64,000 bases of DNA, taken from NCBI RefSeq assembly GCF_009765835.1, contig NZ_LMUS01000006.1:2252438-2316437 (forward strand), given 5' to 3'. Made by a program: the position numbers and the translations under genes. Origin of the DNA: Granulicella sp. L56. GTDB lineage: Bacteria; Acidobacteriota; Terriglobia; Terriglobales; Acidobacteriaceae. Positions 1 through 8,669 of this stretch are shown here, piece after piece. The notes below the pieces were generated by a model. The model had not been told where the DNA came from, ran no database searches, and was given only the letters and a program-made list of their open reading frames with translations. Position 1 is the first letter of the stretch; every line of letters begins with the position of its first letter.

Positions 1-446
1 ATTGCTGCCAGCAGTGCGGGAAGTTCGTCCGGGCCCAGGCCGTGCTTCGATTCTTCGTGGCTCAGCTTTACCTCGATCAGCACCGGCAACTTCTTCTTCA
101 ATGCGTCTGCGGCGGCGTTCAACCGTTGCGAAATCTTTAACGAGTCCACCGCATCGATTGCGTCAAACAGTTCGGCCGCTTTATTTGTTTTGTTCGATTG
201 CAGCGGACCGATCAGGTGAAAACTGGCGTCGGTTAGTGCGTCGAGGTGCTGCGACTTCTCTTGAAATTCTTGCACGCGATTTTCGCCGAAGAGGCGCTGA
301 CCTGCCGCATAGGCCTCCAGAATGACTTCGACTGGATGAACCTTGCTGACGGCCATCAGAGCGACTTCGCTCTCGGAACGATTGCTTTGGCGGCAGGCCT
401 GGGCGATCTGTTCGTGCAGGTGGGCGAGATTGTCGGCGATGGACAT
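1..446 (-). CDS. yggS: YggS/PLPBP-family PLP-binding protein (3' end cut by window edge)
   Basis: The reverse strand reads from ATG at 446 to the window edge without a stop, giving about 148 residues of a YggS (PROSC/PLPBP) family protein. These cytosolic proteins bind pyridoxal phosphate on a single TIM-barrel-like domain and take part in PLP homeostasis; they are not known to be enzymes. Seen in the sequence: AVSKVHP with the PLP lysine, then FGENRVQEF, FHLIGPLQSNK and LIEVKLSHEESKHG, all family hallmarks in the correct order. The start lies 9 nt after the trxB stop on the same strand, so the two are probably co-transcribed. The C-terminal third is outside the window. Confidence 0.9.
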   Translation of the reverse strand, partial: MSIADNLAHLHEQIAQACRQSNRSESEVALMAVSKVHPVEVILEAYAAGQRLFGENRVQEFQEKSQHLDALTDASFHLIGPLQSNKTNKAAELFDAIDAVDSLKISQRLNAAADALKKKLPVLIEVKLSHEESKHGLGPDELPALLAA

Positions 447-455
447 GGTTCTGTC

Positions 456-1409
456 TTATCTGCCGTGCTCTTCCAGATACTTCTCGACCTCGAGCGCGGC
501 CATGCAGCCTGATCCGGCTGCTGTGATGGCTTGCCGGTAGCGACGGTCCTGGATGTCGCCGCAGGCGAAGACTCCGGGGATGATTTCGCCGTTCAACGTG
601 GGGAAGACGTTGCTCTGCGTCAGGATGTAGCCGTCCTCGTCGAGATCGAGCATTCCCTTGAAGGCTGACGCATTTGGCGTGTGGCCGATACCGAGGAACA
701 TGGCGGAGACAGAAAGGATGGACTCTTCGCCGGAGGTACGGTTCTTCAAGCGCAGGCCTTTTACGTCCTTCTCTTCCACGCCGAGCACTTCTTCTACCGT
801 CGTGTTCGAGAGGAACCTGATGCTGGGGTGAGCGATGGCGCGGTCTAGCATGATCTTCGAGGCGCGGAAGTTCTCGCTGCGGTTGATCAGCGTGACCTTC
901 GAGGCGAAGCGGGTCAGAAAGAGCGCTTCTTCCATGGCCGAGTCGCCGCCGCCGATGACGGCGATCTCCTTGCCGGAGAAGAAGAAGCCGTCGCAGGTGG
1001 CGCAGGAGCTGACGCCGTGGCCGATCAGGGCCTGTTCGGACGGAAGGTTCAGCCAGCGGGCGCTGGCGCCGGAGGCGATGATGAGTGTGCGGGCGTGAAT
1101 GATCTCGTTGCCGAGGTTCAACTCGAAGGGGTGCTTGCTGAGATCGACCGAGGCCAGATGGGCCATGCGCAGCTCTGCGCCGAAGCGGACTGCCTGCTTC
1201 TTCATGTTCTCGATCAGTTCGGGACCTTGAATGCCGTCGGGCCAGCCGGGAAAGTTTTCGACCAGCGTGGTGATGGACAATTGGCCGCCGGGCTCGTGGC
1301 CTTCGAGGACCAGGGGCTTGAGGTTGGAGCGGGCAGCGTAGATGGCAGCGGTCAGTCCGGAGCAGCCGGACCCAAGGATGACGGTGTCGCGAGTATTGTT
1401 TTCTGGCAT
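456..1409 (-). CDS. trxB: Thioredoxin reductase
   Basis: A 317-residue FAD/NADPH enzyme that reduces thioredoxin in the cytosol. The N-terminal FAD motif GSGCSGLTAA lies at about residues 13-22, the redox-active pair is C136-A-T-C139 and is followed directly by D140, and the NADPH motif VIGGGDSAMEEA is at about 151-162. The C-terminal FAD segment reads GVFACGDI. Length fits low-molecular-weight TrxB. The frame stays open for 92 codons upstream, but that part looks non-coding and overlaps a small gene on the other strand. I therefore start at ATG 1409, where the conserved N-terminus begins. The yggS-like gene follows after 9 nt. Confidence 0.95.
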   Translation of the reverse strand: MPENNTRDTVILGSGCSGLTAAIYAARSNLKPLVLEGHEPGGQLSITTLVENFPGWPDGIQGPELIENMKKQAVRFGAELRMAHLASVDLSKHPFELNLGNEIIHARTLIIASGASARWLNLPSEQALIGHGVSSCATCDGFFFSGKEIAVIGGGDSAMEEALFLTRFASKVTLINRSENFRASKIMLDRAIAHPSIRFLSNTTVEEVLGVEEKDVKGLRLKNRTSGEESILSVSAMFLGIGHTPNASAFKGMLDLDEDGYILTQSNVFPTLNGEIIPGVFACGDIQDRRYRQAITAAGSGCMAALEVEKYLEEHGR

Positions 1410-1481
1410 ATGAACTCTCTTAGTGTAAATGCGCGGTTTAGGAAAAGGATTCAACGCGCATTTAGTGACACAATTGAGGCT

Positions 1482-1682
1482 ATGGCAAATCTTACGTTGG
1501 TCTACGGAATGAGGCTGCTGCCTGCAGATGAGATCGCGGCAGTGGGCGACGCACCCGTCACGCTGAACAATGGCAACGAAGCGCATGTAACGATGCATGT
1601 TCTGGAAGGAAGCAGGGAACAGATTGAAGCTCAGCTTCGCCTGAGCATCGATGCTTTTTTTGATTTCTACCCCGAGATCTAA
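1482..1682 (+). CDS. Small conserved-looking protein of unknown function (66 aa)
   Basis: A 66-residue ORF divergent from trxB (73 nt between the two starts). The translation has ordinary amphipathic composition and no low complexity. It begins MANLTLVYGMRLLPADE and ends RLSIDAFFDFYPEI. There is no signal peptide and no membrane helix, and I recognise no domain. A weak purine-rich stretch (TTGAGG) precedes the ATG. A longer in-frame extension begins at 1017, but that part lies inside trxB on the opposite strand and is better explained as its shadow. A terminator hairpin stands about 130 nt downstream. Moderate confidence that it is translated. Confidence 0.5.
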   Translation: MANLTLVYGMRLLPADEIAAVGDAPVTLNNGNEAHVTMHVLEGSREQIEAQLRLSIDAFFDFYPEI

Positions 1683-1760
1683 CACCTTTTGAGGGGCACC
1701 CCCCGGGGGTACCTGTGGCGTAAGTCTATATTTTCTAATGGTTTGCCAAATTATTGCCCT

Positions 1761-1818
1761 GCAAAATATTCATTCTTGATGAGTTATAGGCAAAATATTG
1801 TTTCTAAATGAGTTAGGC
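1761..1818. repeat. Two-copy direct repeat, period 29 bp
   Basis: Two adjacent 29-bp units both begin GCAAAATATT and carry TTCT..ATGAGTTA at the same offset (copies 1761-1789 and 1790-1818). They are AT-rich, unlike their surroundings, and lead directly into the terminator hairpin at 1815. Function unknown; possibly part of a dispersed intergenic repeat family. Confidence 0.6.
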
Positions 1819-1840
1819 CCAGCTTTGGCTGGGCCTTTTG
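1815..1840 (+). terminator. Rho-independent terminator
   Basis: A perfect 9-bp stem (AGGCCCAGC at 1815-1823 with GCTGGGCCT at 1828-1836) closes a TTTG loop and runs into TTTT. It is correctly placed to end the small plus-strand gene at 1482-1682. Confidence 0.8.
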
Positions 1841-2040
1841 CTTATTTCCTATGTAGTTTCAAGTTTAGCGAATTGGGTGGAACTGTTTTGCAGTTTTCGG
1901 AGATTTATTTTTGGGGTGGAAGTTGTTTTTTTTGTGCAGCTTATTTGGATCGAACTTGAGCTTGGGGGCTTGACACGCATTTCGCCGGGATTTTGAGGCT
2001 GGGGCTTCCTGGGAGAAGGCAATAGGCCGGTCGTTACGCC
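1841..2040. other. Intergenic stretch, no supported gene
   Basis: The minus strand has a 62-codon open frame here (1865-2053), but its product is almost only Lys, Asn, Pro and Arg, has no recognisable domain and lacks a convincing ribosome binding site. I see no promoter or hairpin that I could support. Together with the repeats that follow, it makes 1683-2358 a 676-bp stretch without a credible gene. Confidence 0.5.
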
Positions 2041-2118
2041 CTTTGGGCTTCACTCCGGCCTTCGGCAGAGTGGAGGCCGCTTCGCGGCGGTTGTTTAGAC
2101 GCGAGGCTGAAGCCTCGC
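2041..2118. repeat. REP-like cluster of short GC palindromes
   Basis: A run of short inverted repeats: GCCGC-TTC-GCGGC at 2076-2088, then a perfect 8-bp hairpin GCGAGGCT-GA-AGCCTCGC at 2101-2118, preceded by CCTTTGGGCTTC and CCGGCCTTCGGCAG. The arrangement resembles extragenic palindromic elements. No adjacent transposase is present. A plus-strand open frame across it (from 2043) gives only repeat-derived Ala/Thr sequence and is not considered a gene. Confidence 0.55.
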
Positions 2119-2130
2119 TGTACCTAACGG

Positions 2131-2201
2131 CAGGAGCAACGGCAACAGCAAAAGCAGGAGCAACGGCAACAGCAAAAGCAGGAGCAACGGCAACGGCAAG
2201 G
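2131..2201. repeat. 24-bp tandem repeat, about 2.9 copies
   Basis: The unit CAGGAGCAACGGCAACAGC plus AAAAG (24 bp) occurs at 2131-2154 and 2155-2178, with a degenerate third copy at 2179-2201. The stretch is strongly purine-biased with a CAACGG/CAACAG sub-repeat. It lies about 160 bp before the next gene. It looks like a non-coding minisatellite. Confidence 0.75.
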
Positions 2202-2358
2202 ACAAAGGCGGGACAACTACAAAGGCAATTCCAAGGACGACTGCGAATGCTCGGGGGAAAGTAAGGAGAGGCGCGGGGAAAGAGCTTGTATTGAAATAGG
2301 GCAGGACCGTCACGTTACCAGTCTTCTGCCGAAGAAGAGCAGAGGACGGTGTGGCGAG

Positions 2359-3099
2359 ATGTTCGGGACTCTGTGGATATTTCGATGGCTGTGCGCTTTG
2401 CCAGCGGTGACGTTGCTGATGACGGCCGTTGCCGCTTATTCGCAGGCCCCAGTCTCAGCCGGTTCCGGGGCTGTGGCCGTGGCGCAGAACGTGGAAGATG
2501 TTTTGCACGCGATGTCGGATCGAGCGGACGTCATCTTTGTTGGGCAGGTGGTTGCGATACGCCCCCATGATGGCGATGGCATGGGCGCGGGGTTTGTCGA
2601 GGTCGATTTTCAGGTCGATCAGGCGATTCGCGGCTGCGCCGTCGGCGCGTATGCGATGCGGGAGTGGGCGGGGCTGTGGTCTGGTAATGCCCAGCGCTAT
2701 CAGGTTGGGCAGCGGTTGCTAATGATGTTGCATGCGCCCGGGGCGAGCGGTTTGAGTTCGCCTGTCGGCGGGTTGGATGGAGCGATTCCCATTTGGGGGG
2801 TGGCCGATGCTTCGTCGCTTGTTGCGGCTGAGGCGAATCCGCCCGTGCCTATGGCCGATCTTCGCTGGCTTGGCGCGAAGGTGCTGCATCCGGTGTCTTA
2901 TGTTTTGCAGGCGGCGCTGTCTCCAGCGCCTTTGATCCTGGGGCAGCAGGTGGTCTCGTCGGGCAATCCGATTGTGAACCCGATTGTCTCCGCAGACAAT
3001 ACCTCAAGCCGTGCTTCGACTCCCGTGCAGCAGGCGACGGTCGATACCGTGGTCAAGCTGCTGACCTCGTGGAAAAAGGCAGCGGATGATGGCCGTTGA
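2359..3099 (+). CDS. Secreted protein of unknown function (246 aa)
   Basis: A 246-residue product with an N-terminal hydrophobic segment (about residues 5-26, ending VAAYSQA) that looks like a Sec signal peptide. The mature part has repeated short beta-like segments such as ADVIFVGQVVAIRP and GFVEVDFQVDQAIRG. A second block is rich in Gly and Ala, and the C-terminus is lysine-rich. I recognise no family with certainty. GAGGA lies about 12 nt before ATG 2359. The 3' end overlaps the start of the next, larger secreted protein by 14 nt, so the two are probably translationally coupled and may act together at the cell surface. Confidence 0.75.
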   Translation: MFGTLWIFRWLCALPAVTLLMTAVAAYSQAPVSAGSGAVAVAQNVEDVLHAMSDRADVIFVGQVVAIRPHDGDGMGAGFVEVDFQVDQAIRGCAVGAYAMREWAGLWSGNAQRYQVGQRLLMMLHAPGASGLSSPVGGLDGAIPIWGVADASSLVAAEANPPVPMADLRWLGAKVLHPVSYVLQAALSPAPLILGQQVVSSGNPIVNPIVSADNTSSRASTPVQQATVDTVVKLLTSWKKAADDGR

Positions 3100-6010
3100 G
3101 GTTGCTGTGTGGCTGCGAAGAACATCCGCATTGGCTATGTGTTGGCTCCTCGCTGGCGCAATAGCCTTTGCTGGAGGACCGCGATGGGTGACGGGGCCGC
3201 CGTACTTCAGCACGTCTGCCGTTCCGGTGGCCTGGTATACGAATCAACTACTTTATTTCACCGATCCGGGTGATCTTAGCTCCTATGTCGATCATGCTGC
3301 TGCGGACGCGATTGTGGCGGCCGCCGCGAACGCGTGGAATGTGCCTGTCACCAGCCTGGTGCTGGGTGATGGCGGCTCGCTGGCCGAGCATGTCAGCGGA
3401 GCGAATGTCTACCCGGGCTCGGATGGGCTGGTCTTTCCAGCGGACGTGCAGAGCAGCAACTATCAGGCCAAGCAGATCGCGGTGATCTACGACAGCGACG
3501 GATCGGTGACGGACATGCTTCTGGGCAGCGGGGCGAGCGATCCTTCGGGCTGCCGCCAGAATGCAGTGACGGAGAGTGTCGATTCTATTGTTCCGGCTGG
3601 CTATATCCAACATGCCCTGTTGATCCTGAATGGCCGTTGTACGGGACCAGCGGCGGAACAGCAGTTGCAGATGCAGTACCAGTTGATGCGCGCCTTTGGA
3701 CGCATCCTTGGGCTTGGCTGGTCGCAGGTGAACGACAACGTATTTACAGGGAGCCCGCAGCCGACAGCGATGGAGGCGCTGAACTGGCCGATCATGCACC
3801 CGATCGACATCATCTGCGGGCCATATACCTACCAGTGCCTGCCGCAGCCGTTTACGCTGCGGGCCGACGATCTTTCGGCGCTGACGATGCTGTATCCGAT
3901 TGCCCAGAACCAGGCGCCTCCGGGCAAGACGGACTCTCTGTACCTGGCGCACGAGATTGAAGGATATGTGTATTTTCCGACGGGGCAGGGGATGCAGGGT
4001 GTGAATGTAACCGTGCGCCGCTGGCATCAATTTCTGGCTCTTCCGGAGACATGGCAGACGGCATCGGCGGTTTCGGGAGCGATGTTCAAGGGAGCGGGAG
4101 GCAATCCGGTGACGGGCACTCCGGCCACGGCTGCGGGAAGCAGTGGGACTGCGAACCTTGTCTACGAGGGGTTCTATGAGATGGCCCGGATCCCGATGCT
4201 CGACGGAAGTTGGGACAGTGACGTTTTAGACACGGAACCGATCAATCCGCTCTATACGGGCCAGTACGCGGTGGGACCCTATGTCGCCAATCAGGTTGAA
4301 CCCTCGGGGGCGAACTCGGAGTTCGATACGGACATCATGAGGAGTTATCAGCTCGTGGTGCGGCAGAACTTGACCCCGGCGGGCGCGGCCAATAGTTGTA
4401 ACACCGCAACAGACGGGGTTGAGGCGGCTCCGGCTGCGACTGCGCCGCAGGGCTGGTGGATGGGGACGCTCTGTGCCTATGGGCATACGGCGTGGTCGTC
4501 GCTTTCGATCAAGGCTGATCGCAGCTTCACGATTGAGGTGACGGCGCAAGATGAGAGTGGGTTCTCTACGATGGCGAAGGCGATGCCGGTCATCGGCGTG
4601 TGGAATGCGACCGACGCACTGAAGACGCTGCCCAGCGTGGCATCGGCCGCTACGGCATTCAATGGCACAGCTTATGGGACGACTTCGTTGACGGTGCAGA
4701 GCGCACCGGCGAACCAGTTTCGAATTGCGATTGCGGACCAACGCGGCGATGGGCGGCCGGATTTTGGCTACCAGGCTCGTGTGTTGTATGCGGACAGCAT
4801 CAGCCCGTCGAGCGTCAGTGCCGAAGGTGGAGCAGTCACGATCACGGGAGCGGGATTTCGCGTGGGGAATGCGGTGACCGTCAATGGTGTAGCTGCTACG
4901 GTGACAAGCTGGGCGGCTACTTCGATTGTGGCGACGGTTCCCTCGCTGCGGGCTTTGGGGCACACTACGGCGATTGCCGCAAACGTTACTGTTACCGATC
5001 CTTCGACCCGAGGCACCACTATGATGACGGGCGCGTTGAACTATGCTGCGCCTCTGCCCTCGCTCAACCTTGTGACGGCGCCGTCGGGGACGGTGTTTGT
5101 TGGGGATACGTCTGCTGTCCCATTTGCGGTAAAGGCATTGGCTGCGGACGGGAGGACTCCCATGGCAAACCAGCTTGTAAGCTTTACCGCGAGCGGCGAT
5201 GGCAGTGTTCAGTTTGGAGCGTGCGGTGGCTCTGTTTGTAACGTGATGACAGATGCGTCGGGTGTGGCGTCGACGACGGTGACCGCGCTGGCAGCGGGGT
5301 CCGTCACTGTGTCGGCAGCGAGTATGGCGGGGACGCAGAATGCTTCGTTTACGATTGCCACTCGGGTGCGGACTCTGGCTCCGATTCAGGGGATGTTGTA
5401 TGTCGCGGCTGGTGCAACTTTTATCTGGACACCGCAGGTAGAGGCGAGCGATAACTCGGCTTCTACTGTGGGTGTGGTGGTGAACTGGCAGGCTGTTTCC
5501 GGAGGGATAATTTTATCTCCGGGACAGTCGCAGGTAAACGGCTTGGGAGTGGCGGAGACGCAGGTGAGTATTGGTCCGCTGACGGCGGGAGAGCAGGCGA
5601 CGGCTTCGGCCTGCGCCTGGACTACGGTATGCGCGACTATCGCGGCGCAAGGGGTGGATCCGGCTGATTGGCGCATTGAAGTGGTCAGCGGAGCGGGGCA
5701 GTCGGTTGGTGCGGCGGATGTGCTGGCGCCAGTGTTGGTGCGAGTGACGGACGCGGTGGGCAACGCGGTGGCGGGAGCTGTGGTTGAGATTCACCAGACT
5801 ATTGATGCGTGGCAGGGGCCTTGTCCTGATCGTGGACGCTGTCCGGTGCCGCCAGATGAGAGCGCACAGGTTTCGTCGGCTATTTCAGATGCCAATGGCC
5901 TTGTAACTGTCCTCCCGTTGCAGGTTGTCGGAATTGCGGAAGTTACGAATCTGGTTGCTGCCACGGGAACGCAAGGGTTCGTTTCGTTATCGTTGCAGAA
6001 GCAGCCATGA
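3086..6010 (+). CDS. Large secreted IPT/TIG and Ig-like domain protein with degenerate zincin-like motif
   Basis: A 974-residue exported protein (signal segment about residues 10-30, ending AIAFAGG). The N-terminal part (about 30-280) is laid out like an M10-type secreted metallopeptidase, but the helix that should carry HExxHxxG reads MRAFGRILGLGWSQ at 201-214, so all zinc ligands are missing. A TIG/IPT beta-sandwich follows at about 570-653 (SISPSSVSAEGGAVTITGAGF). Next come a bacterial Ig-like repeat at about 660-758 and a third sandwich region to the C-terminus. It overlaps the upstream secreted gene by 14 nt. ATG codons occur at 3086 and 3089; either may be used. The role is probably adhesive or structural at the cell surface; that is inference. 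Confidence 0.8.
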   Translation: MMAVEVAVWLRRTSALAMCWLLAGAIAFAGGPRWVTGPPYFSTSAVPVAWYTNQLLYFTDPGDLSSYVDHAAADAIVAAAANAWNVPVTSLVLGDGGSLAEHVSGANVYPGSDGLVFPADVQSSNYQAKQIAVIYDSDGSVTDMLLGSGASDPSGCRQNAVTESVDSIVPAGYIQHALLILNGRCTGPAAEQQLQMQYQLMRAFGRILGLGWSQVNDNVFTGSPQPTAMEALNWPIMHPIDIICGPYTYQCLPQPFTLRADDLSALTMLYPIAQNQAPPGKTDSLYLAHEIEGYVYFPTGQGMQGVNVTVRRWHQFLALPETWQTASAVSGAMFKGAGGNPVTGTPATAAGSSGTANLVYEGFYEMARIPMLDGSWDSDVLDTEPINPLYTGQYAVGPYVANQVEPSGANSEFDTDIMRSYQLVVRQNLTPAGAANSCNTATDGVEAAPAATAPQGWWMGTLCAYGHTAWSSLSIKADRSFTIEVTAQDESGFSTMAKAMPVIGVWNATDALKTLPSVASAATAFNGTAYGTTSLTVQSAPANQFRIAIADQRGDGRPDFGYQARVLYADSISPSSVSAEGGAVTITGAGFRVGNAVTVNGVAATVTSWAATSIVATVPSLRALGHTTAIAANVTVTDPSTRGTTMMTGALNYAAPLPSLNLVTAPSGTVFVGDTSAVPFAVKALAADGRTPMANQLVSFTASGDGSVQFGACGGSVCNVMTDASGVASTTVTALAAGSVTVSAASMAGTQNASFTIATRVRTLAPIQGMLYVAAGATFIWTPQVEASDNSASTVGVVVNWQAVSGGIILSPGQSQVNGLGVAETQVSIGPLTAGEQATASACAWTTVCATIAAQGVDPADWRIEVVSGAGQSVGAADVLAPVLVRVTDAVGNAVAGAVVEIHQTIDAWQGPCPDRGRCPVPPDESAQVSSAISDANGLVTVLPLQVVGIAEVTNLVAATGTQGFVSLSLQKQP

Positions 6011-6112
6011 TGAATTGAGAGAGTGGGTGTGACACAATCAGTTTTGCCGGAAGTGGAGCATAACCGCTGCCTTCGGCATCAAACCCTATAGTCAAGAAGA
6101 GGAGCCGCAACG

Positions 6113-7492
6113 ATGGTTGATGGAACTTCCGGAGGTGGTGTCGAGCGAAAGCGGGTGGTCATTATCGGCGGAGGGTTTGCGGGGCTGAATGCAGCGCTGA
6201 GCCTCGCTAAGCTGCCGCTCGACATTTCGCTGGTCGACCGCAGAAATCACCATACGTTTCAGCCACTCCTCTATCAGGTAGCGCTTGCGGTACTTTCGCC
6301 TGCGGACATTGCGCAGCCTATTCGATCCATTCTGAGCAGTTATCCGAATGTCGAAGTGCTGATGGATGAGGCTGTCGCCTTTCATATCGATGAGCAGAGA
6401 GTGGAGCTGAAGACAGGTGCGCAGCTTGAGTATGACTATCTGATCGTCGCTACGGGCTCTACGCACTCGTACTTTGGCCATGATGAATGGGCGAAGCTTG
6501 CGCCGGGCCTTAAGACGATAGAGGATGCGACGGAGATCCGCCGCCGCGTGTTGCTTGCGTTCGAACTGGCGGAACGGCAGATGCAGGAGACTGGCAGCCA
6601 TCCTTCGCTGAACTTCGTCATCATTGGCGGCGGACCTACTGGAGTAGAGTTGGCGGGAGCGATCAGCGATATCGCGAAGCTGTATATGTCGAATAACTTT
6701 CGCCATATCGATCCTTCGCAAGCACAGGTGCTCATTCTTGAAGGGTCACCGAATATCCTGGGGATGTATCCGGACGATCTGCAGGCGAAGGCACGGGAGC
6801 AGCTCAATGCGCTTGGCGTAAAACTTCGTGTCAATGCGCATGTCTCCGATGTGAAGCCCGGTTATGTGATGGTGGGGGATGAGCGCATCAATGCTGTGGT
6901 CACGCTTTGGGCGGCGGGTGTGCAGGCTTCGCCGCTAGGGAAGTTACTGGGCTTCCCGACGGATAGAAAAGGGTGTGTGCTGGTGGATGGACATCTCAAT
7001 CCGCCGGGGCATCCTGAGATATTTATCTGTGGCGATCTCGCCCATGTCGAACAGAACGGCAAGCAGGTTCCCGGCGTTGCGCAGCCCGCTATGCAGATGG
7101 GGAAGTACGCTGCGAAACGCATCGCCAGACTGGTGGCGGCGGATTTAGGGAGCGACGGTACAGGTAAGAACGAGCCGTTTCACTACTTCGACAAAGGTGA
7201 TATGGCGACTATTGGACGCAAGGCCGCCGTGGCCAATATTCAATGGCCGTTCAAAGGGCACTGGAGCGGTTTTCCTGCATGGATGACGTGGCTGCTTGTC
7301 CATATCTTCTTCCTGATCGGCTTTCGGAATCGGCTCTCGGTGTTTCGCCAGTGGGCCTGGACCTATATCACCTTCAAAGACAGCGCCCGCCTGATTACTG
7401 GTTCGCAGGAGCTGCCGGGGTGGAATGCCTCGGAGACACAACAGCTTCACTCTGACACGGAGCCTCTGGATCTGGGATCGCCTAAGACGTAG
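6113..7492 (+). CDS. ndh: Type II NADH dehydrogenase (NDH-2) family FAD oxidoreductase
   Basis: A 459-residue flavoprotein. It has the FAD-binding motif VVIIGGGFAGLNAA at about residues 15-28, the second dinucleotide motif FVIIGGGPTGVELAG at about 168-182, and the terminal FAD segment IFICGDLAHVEQNGK followed by GVAQPAMQMG. The C-terminus (about 380-430) carries a hydrophobic segment, WMTWLLVHIFFLIGF, that would anchor it to the inner membrane. NDH-2 enzymes oxidise NADH and reduce quinone without pumping protons. The start ATG 6113 is preceded by AGAGGAG at a normal distance. It is monocistronic as far as I can see, and the next gene converges on it with an 18-nt gap. Confidence 0.9.
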   Translation: MVDGTSGGGVERKRVVIIGGGFAGLNAALSLAKLPLDISLVDRRNHHTFQPLLYQVALAVLSPADIAQPIRSILSSYPNVEVLMDEAVAFHIDEQRVELKTGAQLEYDYLIVATGSTHSYFGHDEWAKLAPGLKTIEDATEIRRRVLLAFELAERQMQETGSHPSLNFVIIGGGPTGVELAGAISDIAKLYMSNNFRHIDPSQAQVLILEGSPNILGMYPDDLQAKAREQLNALGVKLRVNAHVSDVKPGYVMVGDERINAVVTLWAAGVQASPLGKLLGFPTDRKGCVLVDGHLNPPGHPEIFICGDLAHVEQNGKQVPGVAQPAMQMGKYAAKRIARLVAADLGSDGTGKNEPFHYFDKGDMATIGRKAAVANIQWPFKGHWSGFPAWMTWLLVHIFFLIGFRNRLSVFRQWAWTYITFKDSARLITGSQELPGWNASETQQLHSDTEPLDLGSPKT

Positions 7493-7510
7493 TTTCGTGG
7501 GGCCGAGAAT

Positions 7511-8464
7511 TCAGATGCTCTGCTGGTGCGGGTTTAAGATCGACGCTCGATGCCCAGTGGCCTGTTCGAAGAGGCGCATGGTTTCGCCTTCTTCGAGTAT
7601 CTTCACCTTGCTGCTGATCCCCAGTCGTGCGGCTTCTGTCATCAGGCGCTGCGGTGGCTCGTCCATTGGCTCGCGTCCAAGGTTGAATGTGCCGAAGTGC
7701 ATTGGGACCATCCACTCCGCGCCGGTCTCTACAAAGGCGCGGATGGCTTCTTCGGGACTGGTGTGGACGGTTCGATAGCTGTCGGGGAAGTAAGCCCCGA
7801 TGGGTAGCAGGGCCACCTCTGGATGTAGGCGTTCTCCGATCTCAGTGAAGCCGGAAAAATAAGCGGTGTCGCCGGAGTGGTAGATGGAGTGCCCGTTGGC
7901 TTCGACGACATAGCCGCCGTATCCACGGTGCGTATCGTTGAACATGCGCGCGCCCCAGTGTTTGCAGGGAGTCAGCGTCACGCTTAGACCACGCACTTCA
8001 AGCTTTTCCCACCACTTCATCTCGTGTATGTGCGAGAAGCCCAAGCCTGCCACCAAGTCTTTTACTCCCCAGGGGACTATAACGTCGGGAGCTTTCTTGC
8101 CCAGCATCTGTGCGCTGCGGATGACGCGGCGCAAAGATGCTATGTTGAGGTGGTCCATGTGGGCGTGGGTCAACAGCACGACATCAATGGCGGGCATCTC
8201 ATTGATTCGCAGTCCAGGACGGCGCTGCCTTCGGAGCAGAATCAAATGTTTGGCAAAGACGGGATCCACCAATACTGAGCGGCCGCCCAGTTGCAGTAAG
8301 AATGACGAGTGGCCAATGAAGGTGATTCCAAGCTCATTAGGTTCGACGATCTCCGCCAGCCGGGTTTCGCCTGCTATCGGTTTCGCGTGACTCTCCTGCA
8401 CTAACCGCCAGAGCTGCTTCAGTTTCGTTACCACGAAGGGCTGACCTCTCCACCGATTAAACAT
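7511..8464 (-). CDS. MBL-fold metal-dependent hydrolase (UlaG/NAPE-PLD-like)
   Basis: A 317-residue metallo-beta-lactamase-fold protein. The metal-binding motif H100-A-H-M-D104-H105 is intact, GHSSFLLQLGG at about 51-61 is the usual N-terminal strand-loop of UlaG-like and NAPE-PLD-like members, and HSGDTAYFSGFTEIG provides the later Asp ligand. The C-terminal PMHFGTFNL supplies the last His. There is no signal peptide, so it is probably cytosolic. The substrate cannot be read from sequence; relatives cleave lactones or phosphodiesters. AGGTGA precedes ATG 8464. It converges with the NDH-2 gene. Confidence 0.85.
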   Translation of the reverse strand: MFNRWRGQPFVVTKLKQLWRLVQESHAKPIAGETRLAEIVEPNELGITFIGHSSFLLQLGGRSVLVDPVFAKHLILLRRQRRPGLRINEMPAIDVVLLTHAHMDHLNIASLRRVIRSAQMLGKKAPDVIVPWGVKDLVAGLGFSHIHEMKWWEKLEVRGLSVTLTPCKHWGARMFNDTHRGYGGYVVEANGHSIYHSGDTAYFSGFTEIGERLHPEVALLPIGAYFPDSYRTVHTSPEEAIRAFVETGAEWMVPMHFGTFNLGREPMDEPPQRLMTEAARLGISSKVKILEEGETMRLFEQATGHRASILNPHQQSI

Positions 8465-8669
8465 TTGTCACCTTTTATGTAGATGCATCCAATCGCTGTT
8501 GCTTTGCCCATAGCTCTTTGATGGTCCAATGCCGAATTGGCCGCCGAGGTTGAATCAATTCGCATCTATCTCATAAGACGAGCATACCAATCCGAGGGAC
8601 TCCGCTATTTCAACCGACCGCACTCTCGTCAAGTCTTCCGATCCGCGGCAGCAGTGGATATGGGACTAT

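Noticed and set aside
1017-1481. Long plus-strand open frame ahead of the 66-aa ORF at 1482
   Set aside because: It lies inside trxB on the other strand and its translation carries no domain; only the part after ATG 1482 is outside trxB.
1865-2053. Minus-strand 62-codon frame rich in Lys, Asn and Pro
   Set aside because: Biased composition, no ribosome site and no recognisable domain in a repeat-bearing gap.
2043-2264. Plus-strand frame with repeated GATATAKA units
   Set aside because: The repeats come from the 24-bp DNA minisatellite and cross REP-like palindromes; nothing supports translation.
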